The translations under genes were made by a program, and so were the position numbers. From Pasteurellaceae bacterium 15-036681 (GTDB taxonomy: Bacteria; Pseudomonadota; Gammaproteobacteria; Enterobacterales; Pasteurellaceae), in contig MQVI01000017.1 in NCBI GenBank assembly GCA_002002485.1, positions 1-48,389 of the forward strand: DNA of 48,389 bases, in the 5' to 3' direction. The notes beneath the pieces were generated by a model. That model did no database searches and was not told where the DNA came from. It was given only the letters and a program-made list of their open reading frames with translations. Position 1 is the first letter of the stretch; the number at the start of each line of letters is the position of its first letter. Positions 19,967 through 30,080 of the stretch are shown here, piece after piece.

Positions 19967-20551
19967 GTGTCGCAAATCAAATTAATTGTTGGGCTTGCAA
20001 ACCCGGGCGCAAAGTATGAAGACACTCGCCACAATGCAGGCGAATGGTTGATCAATGAAATTGCTCGCCAATTTAATGTAAGTCTCAAAGAAGAGAGTAA
20101 ATATTTCGGTAAAGTGGCAAAAATTAATACGCCCCAAGGCGAAGTGCGTTTACTTGTACCAACTACTTTTATGAACTTAAGTGGTAAATCGGTAGGGGCA
20201 TTAGCGAATTTTTTCTGTATTAAACCTGAAGAAATTTTAGTGGCTCACGATGAGTTAGATTTACCGCCGGGTGTGGCGAAAATCAAGCAAGGCGGTGGTC
20301 ACGGTGGTCACAATGGTTTAAAAGATATTATTAGTGCATTAGGCAATAGCAATAATTTCTACCGTGTGCGTATTGGGATCGGTCACCCAGGGCATAAAGA
20401 TATGGTGGCAGGTTATGTACTTGGAAAACCATCACCAACGGATCAACCGTTAATTAATGCCGCTGTTGACGAAGCAGGGCGTTGTATGGACGTGTTATTT
20501 AAAGAAGGCATTGTTAAAGCGACCAATCGCTTAAATGCGTTTAAGGCATAA
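19967..20551 (+). CDS. pth: peptidyl-tRNA hydrolase
   Basis: Releases peptides from stalled peptidyl-tRNA; 194 aa, the standard length. [20 protein letters not shown] (about 8-27) contains Asn12 and catalytic His22; [10 protein letters not shown] near 67 and HDELDLPPG near 95 complete the active site. It starts with GTG at 19967, and no in-frame ATG precedes the conserved N-terminus. ychF follows, an order shared with E. coli, but here a pair of family B repeats separates the genes. Confidence 0.96.
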   Translation: MSQIKLIVGLANPGAKYEDTRHNAGEWLINEIARQFNVSLKEESKYFGKVAKINTPQGEVRLLVPTTFMNLSGKSVGALANFFCIKPEEILVAHDELDLPPGVAKIKQGGGHGGHNGLKDIISALGNSNNFYRVRIGIGHPGHKDMVAGYVLGKPSPTDQPLINAAVDEAGRCMDVLFKEGIVKATNRLNAFKA

Positions 20552-20564
20552 AGTTTTACTTTTG

Positions 20565-20633
20565 CCCTCTCTCTGATTTTCGCAAAGACGTTACTTTGCT
20601 CAAATCTGTCTCTCCCTCGTAAACGGGGGAGAG
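20565..20633 (-). repeat. family B nested palindromic repeat, copy 3 (inverted)
   Basis: CCCTCTCTCT, inner hairpin (20575-20606) with arms GATTTTCGCAAAG and CTTTGCTCAAATC around ACGTTA, then CTGTCTCTCCC-TCGTAAACG-GGGGAGAG. Compared with the copy at 14922, inner-stem differences occur in paired positions. Confidence 0.75.
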
Positions 20634-20665
20634 TTTAACTATTTTAATAGCACAAGCTTAATCAA

Positions 20666-20731
20666 CTCTCTCCTATAAATGGGAGGGAGACAGCTAAAAA
20701 TTACGTTCAGTAATTTTTAGCAGAGAGAGGG
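20666..20731 (+). repeat. family B nested palindromic repeat, copy 4
   Basis: CTCTCTCC-TATAAAT-GGGAGGGAGA, inner hairpin GCTAAAAATTAC-GTTCA-GTAATTTTTAGC (20693-20721), then AGAGAGGG. It faces copy 3 across 32 bases, just upstream of ychF. Confidence 0.75.
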
Positions 20732-20780
20732 CTTGCGATGTTTAAATTACATAAATTTATTAAAAATTAGGAAAACAAAA

Positions 20781-21872
20781 ATGGGATTCAAATGTGGTAT
20801 CGTTGGTTTACCAAACGTAGGTAAATCAACTCTTTTCAATGCATTAACTAAAGCGGGTATCGAAGCGGCTAACTATCCGTTCTGTACTATCGAACCAAAC
20901 ACAGGTGTGGTACCAATGCCAGATCCACGTTTAGATGCATTAGCTGAAATCGTAAAACCTGAACGTGTATTACCAACGACTATGGAGTTTGTGGACATCG
21001 CAGGTTTAGTGGCGGGTGCGAGTAAAGGCGAAGGTTTAGGCAATAAATTCTTAGCAAATATCCGTGAAACTGACGCTATCGGCCACGTGGTTCGTTGTTT
21101 TGAAAATGACGATATTGTTCACGTTGCAGGTAAAATCGATCCACTTGATGATATTGAAACCATCAACACCGAATTAGCATTAGCAGACTTAGATAGCTGT
21201 GAGCGTGCAATTCAACGTTTACAAAAACGTGCAAAAGGCGGCGATAAAGATGCGAAATTTGAACTTTCAATTATGGAAAAAATCCTACCTGTATTAGAAA
21301 ACGCAGGTATGATTCGCTCTGTTGAGTTAGACAAAGAAGAGCTTCACGCAATCAAAGGTTATAACTTCTTAACTTTAAAACCAACGATGTATATCGCAAA
21401 CGTAAACGAAGATGGTTTTGAAAATAACCCATATCTTGAAAAAGTACGCGAGTTTGCAGCAAAAGAAGGTTCTGTAGTAGTGCCTGTGTGTGCAGCTATC
21501 GAAGCGGAAATCGCAGAACTTGAAGATGACGAAAAAGTAGAATTCTTACAAGATTTAGGTATCGAAGAACCGGGTCTAAACCGTGTGATTCGTGCAGGTT
21601 ATGCGTTATTAAACTTACAAACTTACTTCACAGCAGGTGTGAAAGAAGTGCGTGCTTGGACAGTTTCTGTAGGCGCAACAGCACCAAAAGCGGCTGCGGT
21701 AATTCACACTGACTTTGAAAAAGGCTTTATCCGTGCTGAAGTGATTGCTTATGAAGATTTCATTCAATTCAAAGGCGAAAACGGCGCGAAAGAAGCAGGT
21801 AAATGGCGTTTAGAAGGTAAAGATTATATCGTTCAAGACGGCGATGTAATGCACTTCCGTTTTAACGTGTAA
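20781..21872 (+). CDS. ychF: redox-regulated ATPase YchF (Obg-type P-loop protein)
   Basis: A 363-aa universally conserved P-loop protein (OLA1 group) that hydrolyses ATP rather than GTP and binds ribosomes. P-loop GLPNVGKST at 9-17, switch [21 protein letters not shown] near 69-87, and the unusual specificity motif NVNED near 203 in place of NKxD. A helical insert is followed by a C-terminal TGS domain ending [14 protein letters not shown] 20781 is used because the protein begins MGFKCGIVG across the family; an upstream ATG at 20733 overlaps a repeat. Confidence 0.96.
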   Translation: MGFKCGIVGLPNVGKSTLFNALTKAGIEAANYPFCTIEPNTGVVPMPDPRLDALAEIVKPERVLPTTMEFVDIAGLVAGASKGEGLGNKFLANIRETDAIGHVVRCFENDDIVHVAGKIDPLDDIETINTELALADLDSCERAIQRLQKRAKGGDKDAKFELSIMEKILPVLENAGMIRSVELDKEELHAIKGYNFLTLKPTMYIANVNEDGFENNPYLEKVREFAAKEGSVVVPVCAAIEAEIAELEDDEKVEFLQDLGIEEPGLNRVIRAGYALLNLQTYFTAGVKEVRAWTVSVGATAPKAAAVIHTDFEKGFIRAEVIAYEDFIQFKGENGAKEAGKWRLEGKDYIVQDGDVMHFRFNV

Positions 21873-21886
21873 TCAGAGATTTTAAG

Positions 21887-21911
21887 ATCCCCCTTTATAG
21901 GGGGATTTTTT
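21887..21911. terminator. terminator between ychF and the metal transporter operon
   Basis: ATCCCCC-TTTATA-GGGGGAT followed by TTTTTT. The converging gene stops at 21910, inside the T run. Confidence 0.8.
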
Positions 21912-22731
21912 ATGCGCGTAATTTACTGATTGCAAAACTTCCCATAAAACAGACCGCTTGTATCAACACAATGCAAGGTCCTGTTGCGGCGTTAAAGTGA
22001 AAGCTAAGAAATACGCCCCAAAATGCACTAAAAATTGCACTAGCAACCGCAATCATCATCATTCTGTCAAAACGCTTGGCAAGCATATGGCCTGTAATCC
22101 CAGGGGTAATTAACATTGCCACGACGAGAATAACGCCGACGACTTGCATTGCACTAATAATCACTAACGCCAGTAACACTAGCAAGCTGTAATGTAACAC
22201 TTTGGTATTTAGTCCCACTGTACGTGCGTGGCTTGGGTCAAAACAGTAGAGCAATAAATCTTTGCGTTTCAGTAAGATATAGCTCAAAGCAACAGCGGAA
22301 ATAATCAGTGATTGAATAAACTCATCACCGGTAATCCCAAGGATATTGCCAAATAGAATATGCAACAGATGTTGGTTGGTATCGACTTTGGTGAACATCA
22401 CCAAACCTACCGCAAACATACCTGAAAAGACAATCCCCATTACTGTATCTTCTTTAATTCGGCTATTTTCCTTGAGGTAGCCTACCGCTACTGTGCAGAA
22501 AATTCCTGATACAAAAGCCCCTATTGCGAGAGGGATTGCGAGTAAATGAGCAATGACAATGCCCGGCAATACTGCGTGCGAAATCGCATCGCCCATCAGT
22601 GACCAGCCTTTCAGCACTAAATAACAAGAGAGTGTGGCACAGACAATGCCGACGATAATCCCAACGATTAGTGCATTTTGCATAAAAGGGTAGGAGAGTG
22701 GTTCGATAAACCAATTGAAGAGGCTATCCAC
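21910..22731 (-). CDS. Mn/Fe ABC transporter permease (SitD/YfeD-like)
   Basis: A 273-aa inner-membrane permease of the ABC-3 family with about 8 hydrophobic helices. Conserved GWSLMGDAISHAVLPGIVIA near 46-65 and VVGVILVVAMLITPGITGHM near 190-210. It is the last gene of the operon and overlaps the preceding permease by 8 bases. Together with the permease at 22724 it makes the heterodimeric channel. An exact uptake core (ACCGCTTGT on plus, 21953-21961) lies near its 3' end. Confidence 0.88.
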   Translation of the reverse strand: MDSLFNWFIEPLSYPFMQNALIVGIIVGIVCATLSCYLVLKGWSLMGDAISHAVLPGIVIAHLLAIPLAIGAFVSGIFCTVAVGYLKENSRIKEDTVMGIVFSGMFAVGLVMFTKVDTNQHLLHILFGNILGITGDEFIQSLIISAVALSYILLKRKDLLLYCFDPSHARTVGLNTKVLHYSLLVLLALVIISAMQVVGVILVVAMLITPGITGHMLAKRFDRMMMIAVASAIFSAFWGVFLSFHFNAATGPCIVLIQAVCFMGSFAISKLRA

Positions 22732-23602
22732 GATATTGCTCCTTACAAGGGGTTACTTTTAGCGGAAGTTTTGCAAATTTACGCACAATTAGCCCGTGTT
22801 TCGGAGCAAATAGAAACACAATAAGGAAAATTAAAGCTTGTAGAGAGACAATAAATCCCCCCGTGGCACCATCTGCAAAGTAGCTTAAATAGGCTCCGAT
22901 TGAGCTTGTTAATCCTCCAAAAAGCCCTGACATCAACAATAAATGCCCGAATTTATCGGTCAGCAGATAAGCGGTTGCTCCAGGAATTATCACCATTGCT
23001 ACCACAAGTACCGCACCCACACTTTGTAAGGCTGTCACAATACAGCCACTTAACAATGAAAAGAACAGAATTTTGAGTTTTAATGGCGAGATACCGACAG
23101 ATTTTGCTTGGATCTCATCAAAAAACACCAATAGCAGATCTTTCCAATAAATCAGTAAGAAAAGTAGCGAGATGCCTAGAATAATCCAAACTTGCAATAA
23201 ATCTTCATCGGCAATACCAAGAATATTGCCTAGAATAATCGATTGCACATTGATTGAAGTTGGGTTGAGGGAAATAATCAACAAACCAAACGCAAAAAAA
23301 GTGGTAAAGATAAAGCCTATCACTGCATCTTCTTTGAGTTTTGTCGTGGATTTCACTGCAAGAATTGCGAGTGTGGCGAGTACACCTGAAAAAAAGGCAC
23401 CGACAGCATAAGGCAATGAGAGTGCGTAGGCGATTGCGACTCCCGGCACAACGGCGTGGGAGAGGGCATCGCCAATTAGCGACCAGCCTTTGAGAATAAG
23501 GTACGCCGATAAAAAAGCACAGACCATTCCGATTGCACCGCTCACCGCAATTGCTTTAAACATATAGTCGTAACTAAATGGCTCGAATAGATAATCTAAC
23601 AT
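22724..23602 (-). CDS. Mn/Fe ABC transporter permease (SitC/YfeC-like)
   Basis: A 292-aa ABC-3 permease. Motifs LILKGWSLIGDALSHAVVPG near 35-55 and VGAVLVVAMVIIPGATAYLL near 195-215 parallel those of the neighbouring permease, so the two arose by duplication. It has 8-9 helices and a basic C-terminus. It starts 8 bases after the ATPase gene. Confidence 0.88.
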   Translation of the reverse strand: MLDYLFEPFSYDYMFKAIAVSGAIGMVCAFLSAYLILKGWSLIGDALSHAVVPGVAIAYALSLPYAVGAFFSGVLATLAILAVKSTTKLKEDAVIGFIFTTFFAFGLLIISLNPTSINVQSIILGNILGIADEDLLQVWIILGISLLFLLIYWKDLLLVFFDEIQAKSVGISPLKLKILFFSLLSGCIVTALQSVGAVLVVAMVIIPGATAYLLTDKFGHLLLMSGLFGGLTSSIGAYLSYFADGATGGFIVSLQALIFLIVFLFAPKHGLIVRKFAKLPLKVTPCKEQYRG

Positions 23603-23610
23603 CTTGCCAC

Positions 23611-24375
23611 CTAGTTTTGTTCTGTTTGAGCAAAGTTTTGATAACGCAATACGCCACCAAATACACGTTCAAGATTTTCTGGAGTAAAGGTTGAGTGAAT
23701 CGAACCGCTTGCTAATACCGTGCGATTTATCATCACTGCTTGATCGCAAAAACTCGGCACAGAACCGAGGTTATGGGTCGAAACCAAAATCAAATGCCCT
23801 TCATCACGCAACTGCTTGAGCAGATCCATAATGGCATTTTCGGTTTTTACATCTACACCAGTAAAAGGCTCATCAAGCAGAATGACGCGACTTTCTTGGG
23901 CAAGAGCTCTTGCCAAAAATACACGTTTTTTCTGCCCACCAGAAAGTTCGCCAATTTGCCGATCTTTTAAATGGCTAATATTGACTCGTTCCATCGCCTG
24001 TAAAACCTTTTGTTTATCAATAGCTTTTGGAATGCGGAGAAAATTCATATAACCGTAACGCCCTTGCATAACCACATCATAGACAGAAACAGGAAATTGC
24101 CAGTCCACTTCTTCACTTTGTGGCACATAGGCAATTAAATTCTGTTTAAGGGCTTGATTCACCGACAATCCGCACAATTCGATAGTGCCTTGTTGCGTTG
24201 AAACTAGCCCCATAATGCTTTTAAACAAAGTGGACTTACCGCTTCCATTTATGCCAAGCAAGGCACAGATTGTTCCACCTTTGAGGGAAAATGAAACATT
24301 ATGGATAGCGGTATGTCCATTGTTGTAGCGAACGGTTATATCCCTAACGATTAACGAATTTTGGGATGTGTTCAC
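23611..24375 (-). CDS. Mn/Fe ABC transporter ATP-binding protein (SitB/YfeB-like)
   Basis: A 254-aa ATPase: Walker [10 protein letters not shown] at 41-49, signature [15 protein letters not shown] near 144-158, Walker [13 protein letters not shown] near 164-175, switch His in LVSTHNLG. It energises the two permeases encoded downstream and starts about 27 bases after the binding-protein gene. Confidence 0.9.
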   Translation of the reverse strand: MNTSQNSLIVRDITVRYNNGHTAIHNVSFSLKGGTICALLGINGSGKSTLFKSIMGLVSTQQGTIELCGLSVNQALKQNLIAYVPQSEEVDWQFPVSVYDVVMQGRYGYMNFLRIPKAIDKQKVLQAMERVNISHLKDRQIGELSGGQKKRVFLARALAQESRVILLDEPFTGVDVKTENAIMDLLKQLRDEGHLILVSTHNLGSVPSFCDQAVMINRTVLASGSIHSTFTPENLERVFGGVLRYQNFAQTEQN

Positions 24376-24401
24376 AGCTGTATCCTATTGTTATTAAAGC
24401 G

Positions 24402-25277
24402 TTATTGGTTAAAACCTTTCACAATAGTGCTTACAGTGACATTGAGTAGATCGATATAGGTTGGTACTGCCCCGTCTTTTGTTGAAAGTGAATCGACATA
24501 CAGTACGCCGCCATAGTTTGCTTTAGTTTCTTTTGCAACCTGTTTTGCGGGTTTATCTGAAATCGTACTTTCACTAAATACAACAGGGATATTATGTTTA
24601 CGCACTTGGTCGATCACTTTGCGAATCTGTTGTGGCGTGCCTTGTTCATCTTCATTGATTGCCCAAAGGTATAATTCTTTGAGATTGTAATCTTTCGCAA
24701 GGTAGCTAAATGCCCCTTCGCTCGTCACCAACCAACGTTGATTTTCAGGAATATTGGCTAAACGTGCACGTAGTGGCTCGTCTAATGCGGTGATTTTATC
24801 TGAATATGCTTTGGCATTTTGATTATAACTGTCAGCATTTTTAGGATCATATTTCACTAATGCTTGGCGGATATTTTCGATATAGATCAACGCATTTTTA
24901 GTGGACATCCACGCGTGTGGATTTGGGTTATCTTTATATGGGCCTTCTGCAATCGGAAGTGGAGTAATGCCTTCAGTAACGACAACTGCTGGTTTATCTT
25001 TGAGTTGTTGGAAGAAACGTTCGAACCACAGTTCTAAGTTCATGCCGTTCCAAAGCACTAAATCTGCCGATTGTGCTTTAACAATATCTTGTGGGGTTGG
25101 TTGATAGTCATGGATTTCAGCCCCAGGCTTAGTAATTGATTCAACGATAGCTTTATCGCCCGCCACATTTTGGGCGATATCTTGAATCACAGTAAAGGTG
25201 GTCACCACTTTGAATGGTTTAGCAGTTACTGCAGTTGCTAATAAAATGGATGATAAAAGCGCGACAAGTTTTTTCAT
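24402..25277 (-). CDS. periplasmic Mn/Fe-binding protein (SitA/YfeA-like)
   Basis: A 291-aa cluster A-I metal-binding lipoprotein-like protein with a signal peptide (1-20, ending VTA). Candidate ligands are His in AEIHDYQPTPQ, His in NPHAWMS, Glu in VFSESTISD and Asp in YVDSLS, the set seen in YfeA/SitA rather than ZnuA (no His-rich loop). ATG 25277 follows AAGGAGAC; a longer frame from 25361 includes the promoter. It is the first gene of a four-gene operon ending at 21910. A Fur-like box lies about 70 bases upstream. Confidence 0.9.
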   Translation of the reverse strand: MKKLVALLSSILLATAVTAKPFKVVTTFTVIQDIAQNVAGDKAIVESITKPGAEIHDYQPTPQDIVKAQSADLVLWNGMNLELWFERFFQQLKDKPAVVVTEGITPLPIAEGPYKDNPNPHAWMSTKNALIYIENIRQALVKYDPKNADSYNQNAKAYSDKITALDEPLRARLANIPENQRWLVTSEGAFSYLAKDYNLKELYLWAINEDEQGTPQQIRKVIDQVRKHNIPVVFSESTISDKPAKQVAKETKANYGGVLYVDSLSTKDGAVPTYIDLLNVTVSTIVKGFNQ

Positions 25278-25345
25278 ATTAGTCTCCTTAAAAAAGTTAT
25301 GGTCTTTCGCGCGGGCAATTCTACTCCTTTTTTTATTTAAGTAAA

Positions 25346-25360
25346 TAAGAATTATTATCA
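25346..25360 (-). promoter_or_regulatory. probable Fur box before the Mn/Fe transporter operon
   Basis: On the minus strand TGATAATAATTCTTA matches the 7-1-7 Fur core TGATAAT-N-ATTATCA at 12 of 14 positions. It lies between the end of the yfcH-like gene and the operon start. The sequence is AT-rich, so the match alone is moderate evidence; MntR control is not excluded. Confidence 0.5.
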
Positions 25361-25361
25361 A

Positions 25362-26243
25362 TTATTGCTTTGCTAAGTAAGATAAATCACTATCTTGAAA
25401 TCTGAATCCATAACTCATTAATTTTTTAGGGATAATTGGTTGATTATCTAGTAATAGCTGGGAGCGCTCTCCAAGAATTATTTTTAATATAAAGGCAGGC
25501 ACAGCCAAAATTGCCGGGCGTTTTAGGCTTTTGGCTAATAATTTATTGAATTCTTTATTGGTAATGGGCTGCGGTGCTACTAAGTTAAATGCTCCTTGAA
25601 CTTGCTGATTTTCCAATAAAAATAGAATTGCTTTTATTTCATCTCGTAAGGAAATCCATGCCCAATGTTGCTTTCCTGAACCTAATTTACCAGCTAATCC
25701 CAAACGATAAAGTGGTAGCATGCGTTTTAATGCGCCGCCAGCTTTATCTAATACAATTCCTGTTCTGGCTAGACATACTCGAGTATTTTCACTTTGTGCT
25801 TGAAGAGCTGCATCTTCCCACTGCTGGCAAAGTTGAGCTGTAAATTTATTGCCACAAGCGGTTTGTTCATCACAATTTTTTGCAGAATATGGTAGATCAC
25901 CATAGTAGCCTGTTGCAGAAGCAGAAATAAATGTATGTGGTGGGATATCACTTTTTTGAATGAGTTCAACAAGTTGTTGAGTAATTCGAATGCGACTATC
26001 AATTAATATGCGTTTTTGCTGTGGTGACCATGCCTTATCAAAAATCGGTTCCCCTGAAAGATTGATTACGGCATCGAATTGATTTAAATTGGCAAAATCT
26101 GTAAGATTTTGGCAATAACTGACCGCTTGTGTATTCGAGATCTTTTGACGGGTAAGAATAGTTAATTGATGATTTTGGTCAAGAAGTGCTTGGGATAGGG
26201 CTTTGCCAACAAAGCCCGTTCCACCAGTGATGAGAATATTCAT
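25362..26243 (-). CDS. yfcH: YfcH-type NAD-dependent epimerase/dehydratase (TIGR01777)
   Basis: A 293-aa extended SDR-fold protein. N-terminal Rossmann glycine motif GGTGFVGKAL at 7-16. NLSGEPI near 68, SASATGYYGD near 107-116 (active-site Tyr region) and a C-terminal DUF1731 part (PAFILKIILGERSQLLLDNQ) are all typical. The substrate is unknown for the family. Its ATG overlaps the argR stop (TAATG), so the two are co-translated. It contains two exact uptake cores (25854-25862, 26122-26130). Confidence 0.88.
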   Translation of the reverse strand: MNILITGGTGFVGKALSQALLDQNHQLTILTRQKISNTQAVSYCQNLTDFANLNQFDAVINLSGEPIFDKAWSPQQKRILIDSRIRITQQLVELIQKSDIPPHTFISASATGYYGDLPYSAKNCDEQTACGNKFTAQLCQQWEDAALQAQSENTRVCLARTGIVLDKAGGALKRMLPLYRLGLAGKLGSGKQHWAWISLRDEIKAILFLLENQQVQGAFNLVAPQPITNKEFNKLLAKSLKRPAILAVPAFILKIILGERSQLLLDNQPIIPKKLMSYGFRFQDSDLSYLAKQ

Positions 26244-26692
26244 TAGAGAGAAGTCTCGAAAAGATCTGTGATGTTTTCAATAAGCTCACTGATTTTGGTC
26301 TGTTTAGTTGGCGTGATAAAAATAGTATCATCACCTGCAATCGTACCTAAAATACCTTCCCCTTTCCCCATTGAATCAAGTAAGCGAGCAATTAATTGCG
26401 CTGCTCCAGGACTGGTACGCACCACAATAATCATATCATTATGATCAATATCTACGACCAAATTTTTTAGGGGGCTAGAGGTTGTCGGTACACTTAATTC
26501 AGCAGGAAGTTGATAAACCATTTCCATCTTGGTATTGCGAGTACGAACAGCACCAAACTTAGATAGCATACGTGACACTTTAGATTGGTTAATATGCTCA
26601 AACCCCATTTCTTGTAACGCTGTTACAATTTCACTCTGTGAACTAAATTTTTCTTCTTTTAGTAGCGCTTTAAATGCTTCAGTTAATTCCAC
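26243..26692 (-). CDS. argR: arginine repressor
   Basis: A 149-aa hexameric regulator of arginine genes. N-terminal winged helix ([20 protein letters not shown], recognition region [17 protein letters not shown] near 45-60) and C-terminal arginine-binding and oligomerisation domain ([25 protein letters not shown]). I choose GTG 26692, preceded by AAAGGA at 6 bases, because it matches the length of known ArgR. A frame from an ATG at 26743 would start inside the ARG box. Divergent from mdh, as in other gammaproteobacteria. Its own operator at 26737-26754 suggests autoregulation. Confidence 0.94.
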   Translation of the reverse strand: MELTEAFKALLKEEKFSSQSEIVTALQEMGFEHINQSKVSRMLSKFGAVRTRNTKMEMVYQLPAELSVPTTSSPLKNLVVDIDHNDMIIVVRTSPGAAQLIARLLDSMGKGEGILGTIAGDDTIFITPTKQTKISELIENITDLFETSL

Positions 26693-26736
26693 AGACTTTC
26701 CTTTATTGAATAAACACAAATAAAATATGCAAAATT

Positions 26737-26754
26737 TTTGCATTTTTATGCAAA
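26737..26754. promoter_or_regulatory. ARG box (ArgR operator)
   Basis: TTTGCATTTTTATGCAAA fits the consensus TNTGNATWWWWATNCANA at every specified position. A second, half-conserved box (right half ATGCAAA at 26727-26733) sits 3 bases to the left, the usual tandem spacing. It lies 45 bases before the argR start. Confidence 0.8.
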
Positions 26755-26890
26755 CAAATCAATCTTAATCAATTATTTTTTTTAAAAATTTGCGCTAGGT
26801 CGCAAAATTTAACATTGCTGTTTGAATACCTAGTTTATTTTTACTAAACTTCGCATTAGTTTTATTTTTTAACCCTATAAGGAGAACTTT

Positions 26891-27835
26891 ATGAAAGTTG
26901 CAGTATTAGGTGCAGCAGGTGGTATTGGTCAAGCGTTGGCATTGTTATTAAAATTACAATTACCAGCAGGTACAAATCTTGCGTTATATGACATTGCACC
27001 AGTAACTCCAGGCGTGGCAGTCGATGTAAGCCACATTCCAACAGCTGTAAAAGCGGTGGGTTATGGTGGTGAGGATCCTACTCCAGCTTTAGAGGGCGCA
27101 AATGTAGTATTAATTTCTGCAGGGGTAGCTCGTAAACCTGGTATGGATCGTTCAGATTTATTCAATATCAATGCGGGTATTGTGCGTAACTTAATGGAAA
27201 AAGTTGCACAAGTGTGTCCAACAGCTTGTGTCGGTATCATCACTAACCCTGTAAATACGACGGTTGCAATCGCAGCAGAAGTATTGAAAAAAGCAGGTGT
27301 GTACGATAAACGTAAATTATTTGGTGTGACTTCATTAGATGTTTTACGCTCAGAAACTTTTGTCGCTGAATTAAAAGGCGCTGATGTGAATAATGTAAAA
27401 GTACCAGTAATTGGCGGTCACTCAGGTGTGACAATTTTACCATTATTATCTCAAGCGTCTGATGAAGATAAATTAGAATTCACAGCAGAAGAAGTAGAAG
27501 CGTTAACTAAACGTATTCAAAATGCAGGTACTGAAGTTGTTGAAGCAAAAGCTGGTGGCGGATCTGCTACATTGTCTATGGCACAAGCTGCAGCACGTTT
27601 TGCTCGCTCAGTGCTTAAAGGCTTAACAGGTGATGAAGTGGTTGAATACGCTTATGTGGAAGGTAATGGTGAGTACGCTCGTTTCTTCGCTCAACCGGTG
27701 CGTTTAGGTCGTAACGGTGTGGAAGAATTATTACCAATTGGTGTATTAAGCGCTTATGAAGAAGCTGCTGTACAAGCAATGATTCCAACCTTAAAAGCAG
27801 ATATTGAGTTGGGTGAAAAGTTCATTAATGGTTAA
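26891..27835 (+). CDS. mdh: malate dehydrogenase
   Basis: NAD-dependent interconversion of malate and oxaloacetate; TCA cycle or its reductive branch toward succinate, important in Pasteurellaceae. 314 aa, close to the 312 of E. coli. NAD-binding GAAGGIGQA (8-16), substrate arginines in VARKPGMDR (Arg81, Arg87), catalytic His in GGHSGVT near 177. AAGGAG precedes the ATG. It is followed by a terminator at 27901. Codon bias is strong. Confidence 0.97.
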   Translation: MKVAVLGAAGGIGQALALLLKLQLPAGTNLALYDIAPVTPGVAVDVSHIPTAVKAVGYGGEDPTPALEGANVVLISAGVARKPGMDRSDLFNINAGIVRNLMEKVAQVCPTACVGIITNPVNTTVAIAAEVLKKAGVYDKRKLFGVTSLDVLRSETFVAELKGADVNNVKVPVIGGHSGVTILPLLSQASDEDKLEFTAEEVEALTKRIQNAGTEVVEAKAGGGSATLSMAQAAARFARSVLKGLTGDEVVEYAYVEGNGEYARFFAQPVRLGRNGVEELLPIGVLSAYEEAAVQAMIPTLKADIELGEKFING

Positions 27836-27890
27836 TTTTCAGTAAGGTGGTGGAATAATCTTGTGATCTGACCGCTACCATTCGGAATAG

Positions 27891-27899
27891 TGCTATAAT
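27891..27899 (+). promoter_or_regulatory. extended -10 promoter of the cnoX-like gene
   Basis: TGCTATAAT is a perfect extended -10 (TGnTATAAT). No good -35 is seen at 17 bases. Transcription would begin inside the mdh terminator stem, about 35 bases before the next start codon. Confidence 0.6.
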
Positions 27900-27900
27900 A

Positions 27901-27926
27901 GGTGAGACTAAGTTCTCACCTTTTTT
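27901..27926 (+). terminator. terminator after mdh
   Basis: A 7-bp stem, GGTGAGA / TCTCACC, with a 6-base loop followed by six T. It ends only 15 bases before the next start codon, so it overlaps that gene's promoter. Confidence 0.75.
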
Positions 27927-27941
27927 ATGCTAAGGACTATT

Positions 27942-28790
27942 ATGGATTATATTATTAACGTCACTGAAACGAATTTGAGTGAAGTGGTAAAAGCAACCGC
28001 AGAAGTTCCTGTGGTTTTTCATTTTATGTCGCCGAGAGAGCCTCGTTCAATCGAATCAGAAGCGTTATTACGCCGCTTATATGATGAATTTCCTAAACAA
28101 TTTCTACTTGCGTTAGTCAATTGTGATGAGCAAATGGGCGTTGCTCAACAATTCCGTATTCAAGAAGTGCCAACAACCTATTTCTTTGCGAATGGACAAC
28201 CTGTTGATGCAATTGCAGGGGTAATTGATGAGCAAGAAATGCGTATTCGATTAAGCCATATTTTGCCAAAAGAAGAAGAGTTAAAATATGCTCAAGCTAT
28301 CGAATTTTTAGAAGCTGAGCAATACGATATGGCTTTACCATTATTGCAATCTGCTTGGCAAATCACCAATAAGAAAAACAGTGATATTGGCTTATTGTAT
28401 GCTGAAACGCATATTGTGATGAAAAATATTGAACCAGCAAAGGATATCCTGAGTCAGATCCCTCTTGAAGATCGTGATAGTCGTTGGCAAGGGCTACAAG
28501 ATCAAATTAAATTACTGGAAGAAGCTGCTGATTCTCCAGAAATTCAGCATTTACAAGCAGATTATGGATGTAATCCAACACCTGAAATTGCAGTAAAACT
28601 CGCAAATCAGCTACATCAAGTAAAGCGTAATGAAGAAGCGCTCACTTTATTGTTTGAGTGGCTGCGTAAAGATATGACAGCAGGTAATGGAGAAGTGAAA
28701 ATGCAATTTTTAGCGATACTTTCCGCTATGGGAAATACTGATCCACTAGTGGCAAAATTCCGCCGCCAGCTATATTCCCTATTATATTAA
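27942..28790 (+). CDS. cnoX: CnoX/YbbN-like thioredoxin-fold co-chaperone
   Basis: A 282-aa protein: an N-terminal thioredoxin-like domain (1-110) and a C-terminal TPR-like helical domain (about 115-282) with repeated xxALxLLxxA segments. E. coli CnoX protects proteins from oxidation and passes them to GroEL and DnaK. The usual active-site position reads FMSPREPRS, with no cysteine, so it cannot act as a disulfide reductase. cis-Pro loop EVPTTYFF is present. I start at ATG 27942, preceded by AAGGA; an in-frame ATG at 27927 lies too close to the terminator. trxB follows 62 bases later. Confidence 0.82.
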   Translation: MDYIINVTETNLSEVVKATAEVPVVFHFMSPREPRSIESEALLRRLYDEFPKQFLLALVNCDEQMGVAQQFRIQEVPTTYFFANGQPVDAIAGVIDEQEMRIRLSHILPKEEELKYAQAIEFLEAEQYDMALPLLQSAWQITNKKNSDIGLLYAETHIVMKNIEPAKDILSQIPLEDRDSRWQGLQDQIKLLEEAADSPEIQHLQADYGCNPTPEIAVKLANQLHQVKRNEEALTLLFEWLRKDMTAGNGEVKMQFLAILSAMGNTDPLVAKFRRQLYSLLY

Positions 28791-28810
28791 TTGCTTTACA
28801 AGCGGTTTAA

Positions 28811-29806
<996 letters not shown>

Positions 29807-29813
29807 AAAATAA

Positions 29814-29844
29814 AAAAGCCATTAAAAAATAATTAATGGCTTTT
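29814..29844. terminator. bidirectional terminator between trxB and the cold-shock gene
   Basis: A 12-bp stem, AAAAGCCATTAA / TTAATGGCTTTT, 8 bases past trxB and 24 bases before the end of the converging gene. Confidence 0.85.
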
Positions 29845-29867
29845 AATATCTCTAACAAAACGACTGA

Positions 29868-30080
29868 TTAGACAACTTTCACATTGAGGGCAGATGCGCC
29901 ACGGTCAGATTGTTGAAGTTCAAATTCTACGGAATCTCCATCTTTCAAATTGCGATATGATTTTTCACTCACAATTGAAGAGAAGTGGACGAAAACATCA
30001 TCACCGCCTTGTGATGGTTGAATGAAACCAAAGCCTTTAATGGGATTAAACCACTTGACTGTACCAATTAATTTCGACAT
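29868..30080 (-). CDS. cold-shock domain protein (CspA/CspD family)
   Basis: A 70-aa single cold-shock (OB-fold) domain that binds single-stranded RNA or DNA. RNP1 KGFGFIQP at 15-22 and RNP2 DVFVHFS at 28-34 are intact, and the C-terminus is ALNVKVV. Length and sequence do not decide between CspA-, CspC- or CspD-type roles. The minus-strand ATG follows AAGGATA. No cold-box leader could be identified with confidence in the upstream region. Confidence 0.9.
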   Translation of the reverse strand: MSKLIGTVKWFNPIKGFGFIQPSQGGDDVFVHFSSIVSEKSYRNLKDGDSVEFELQQSDRGASALNVKVV

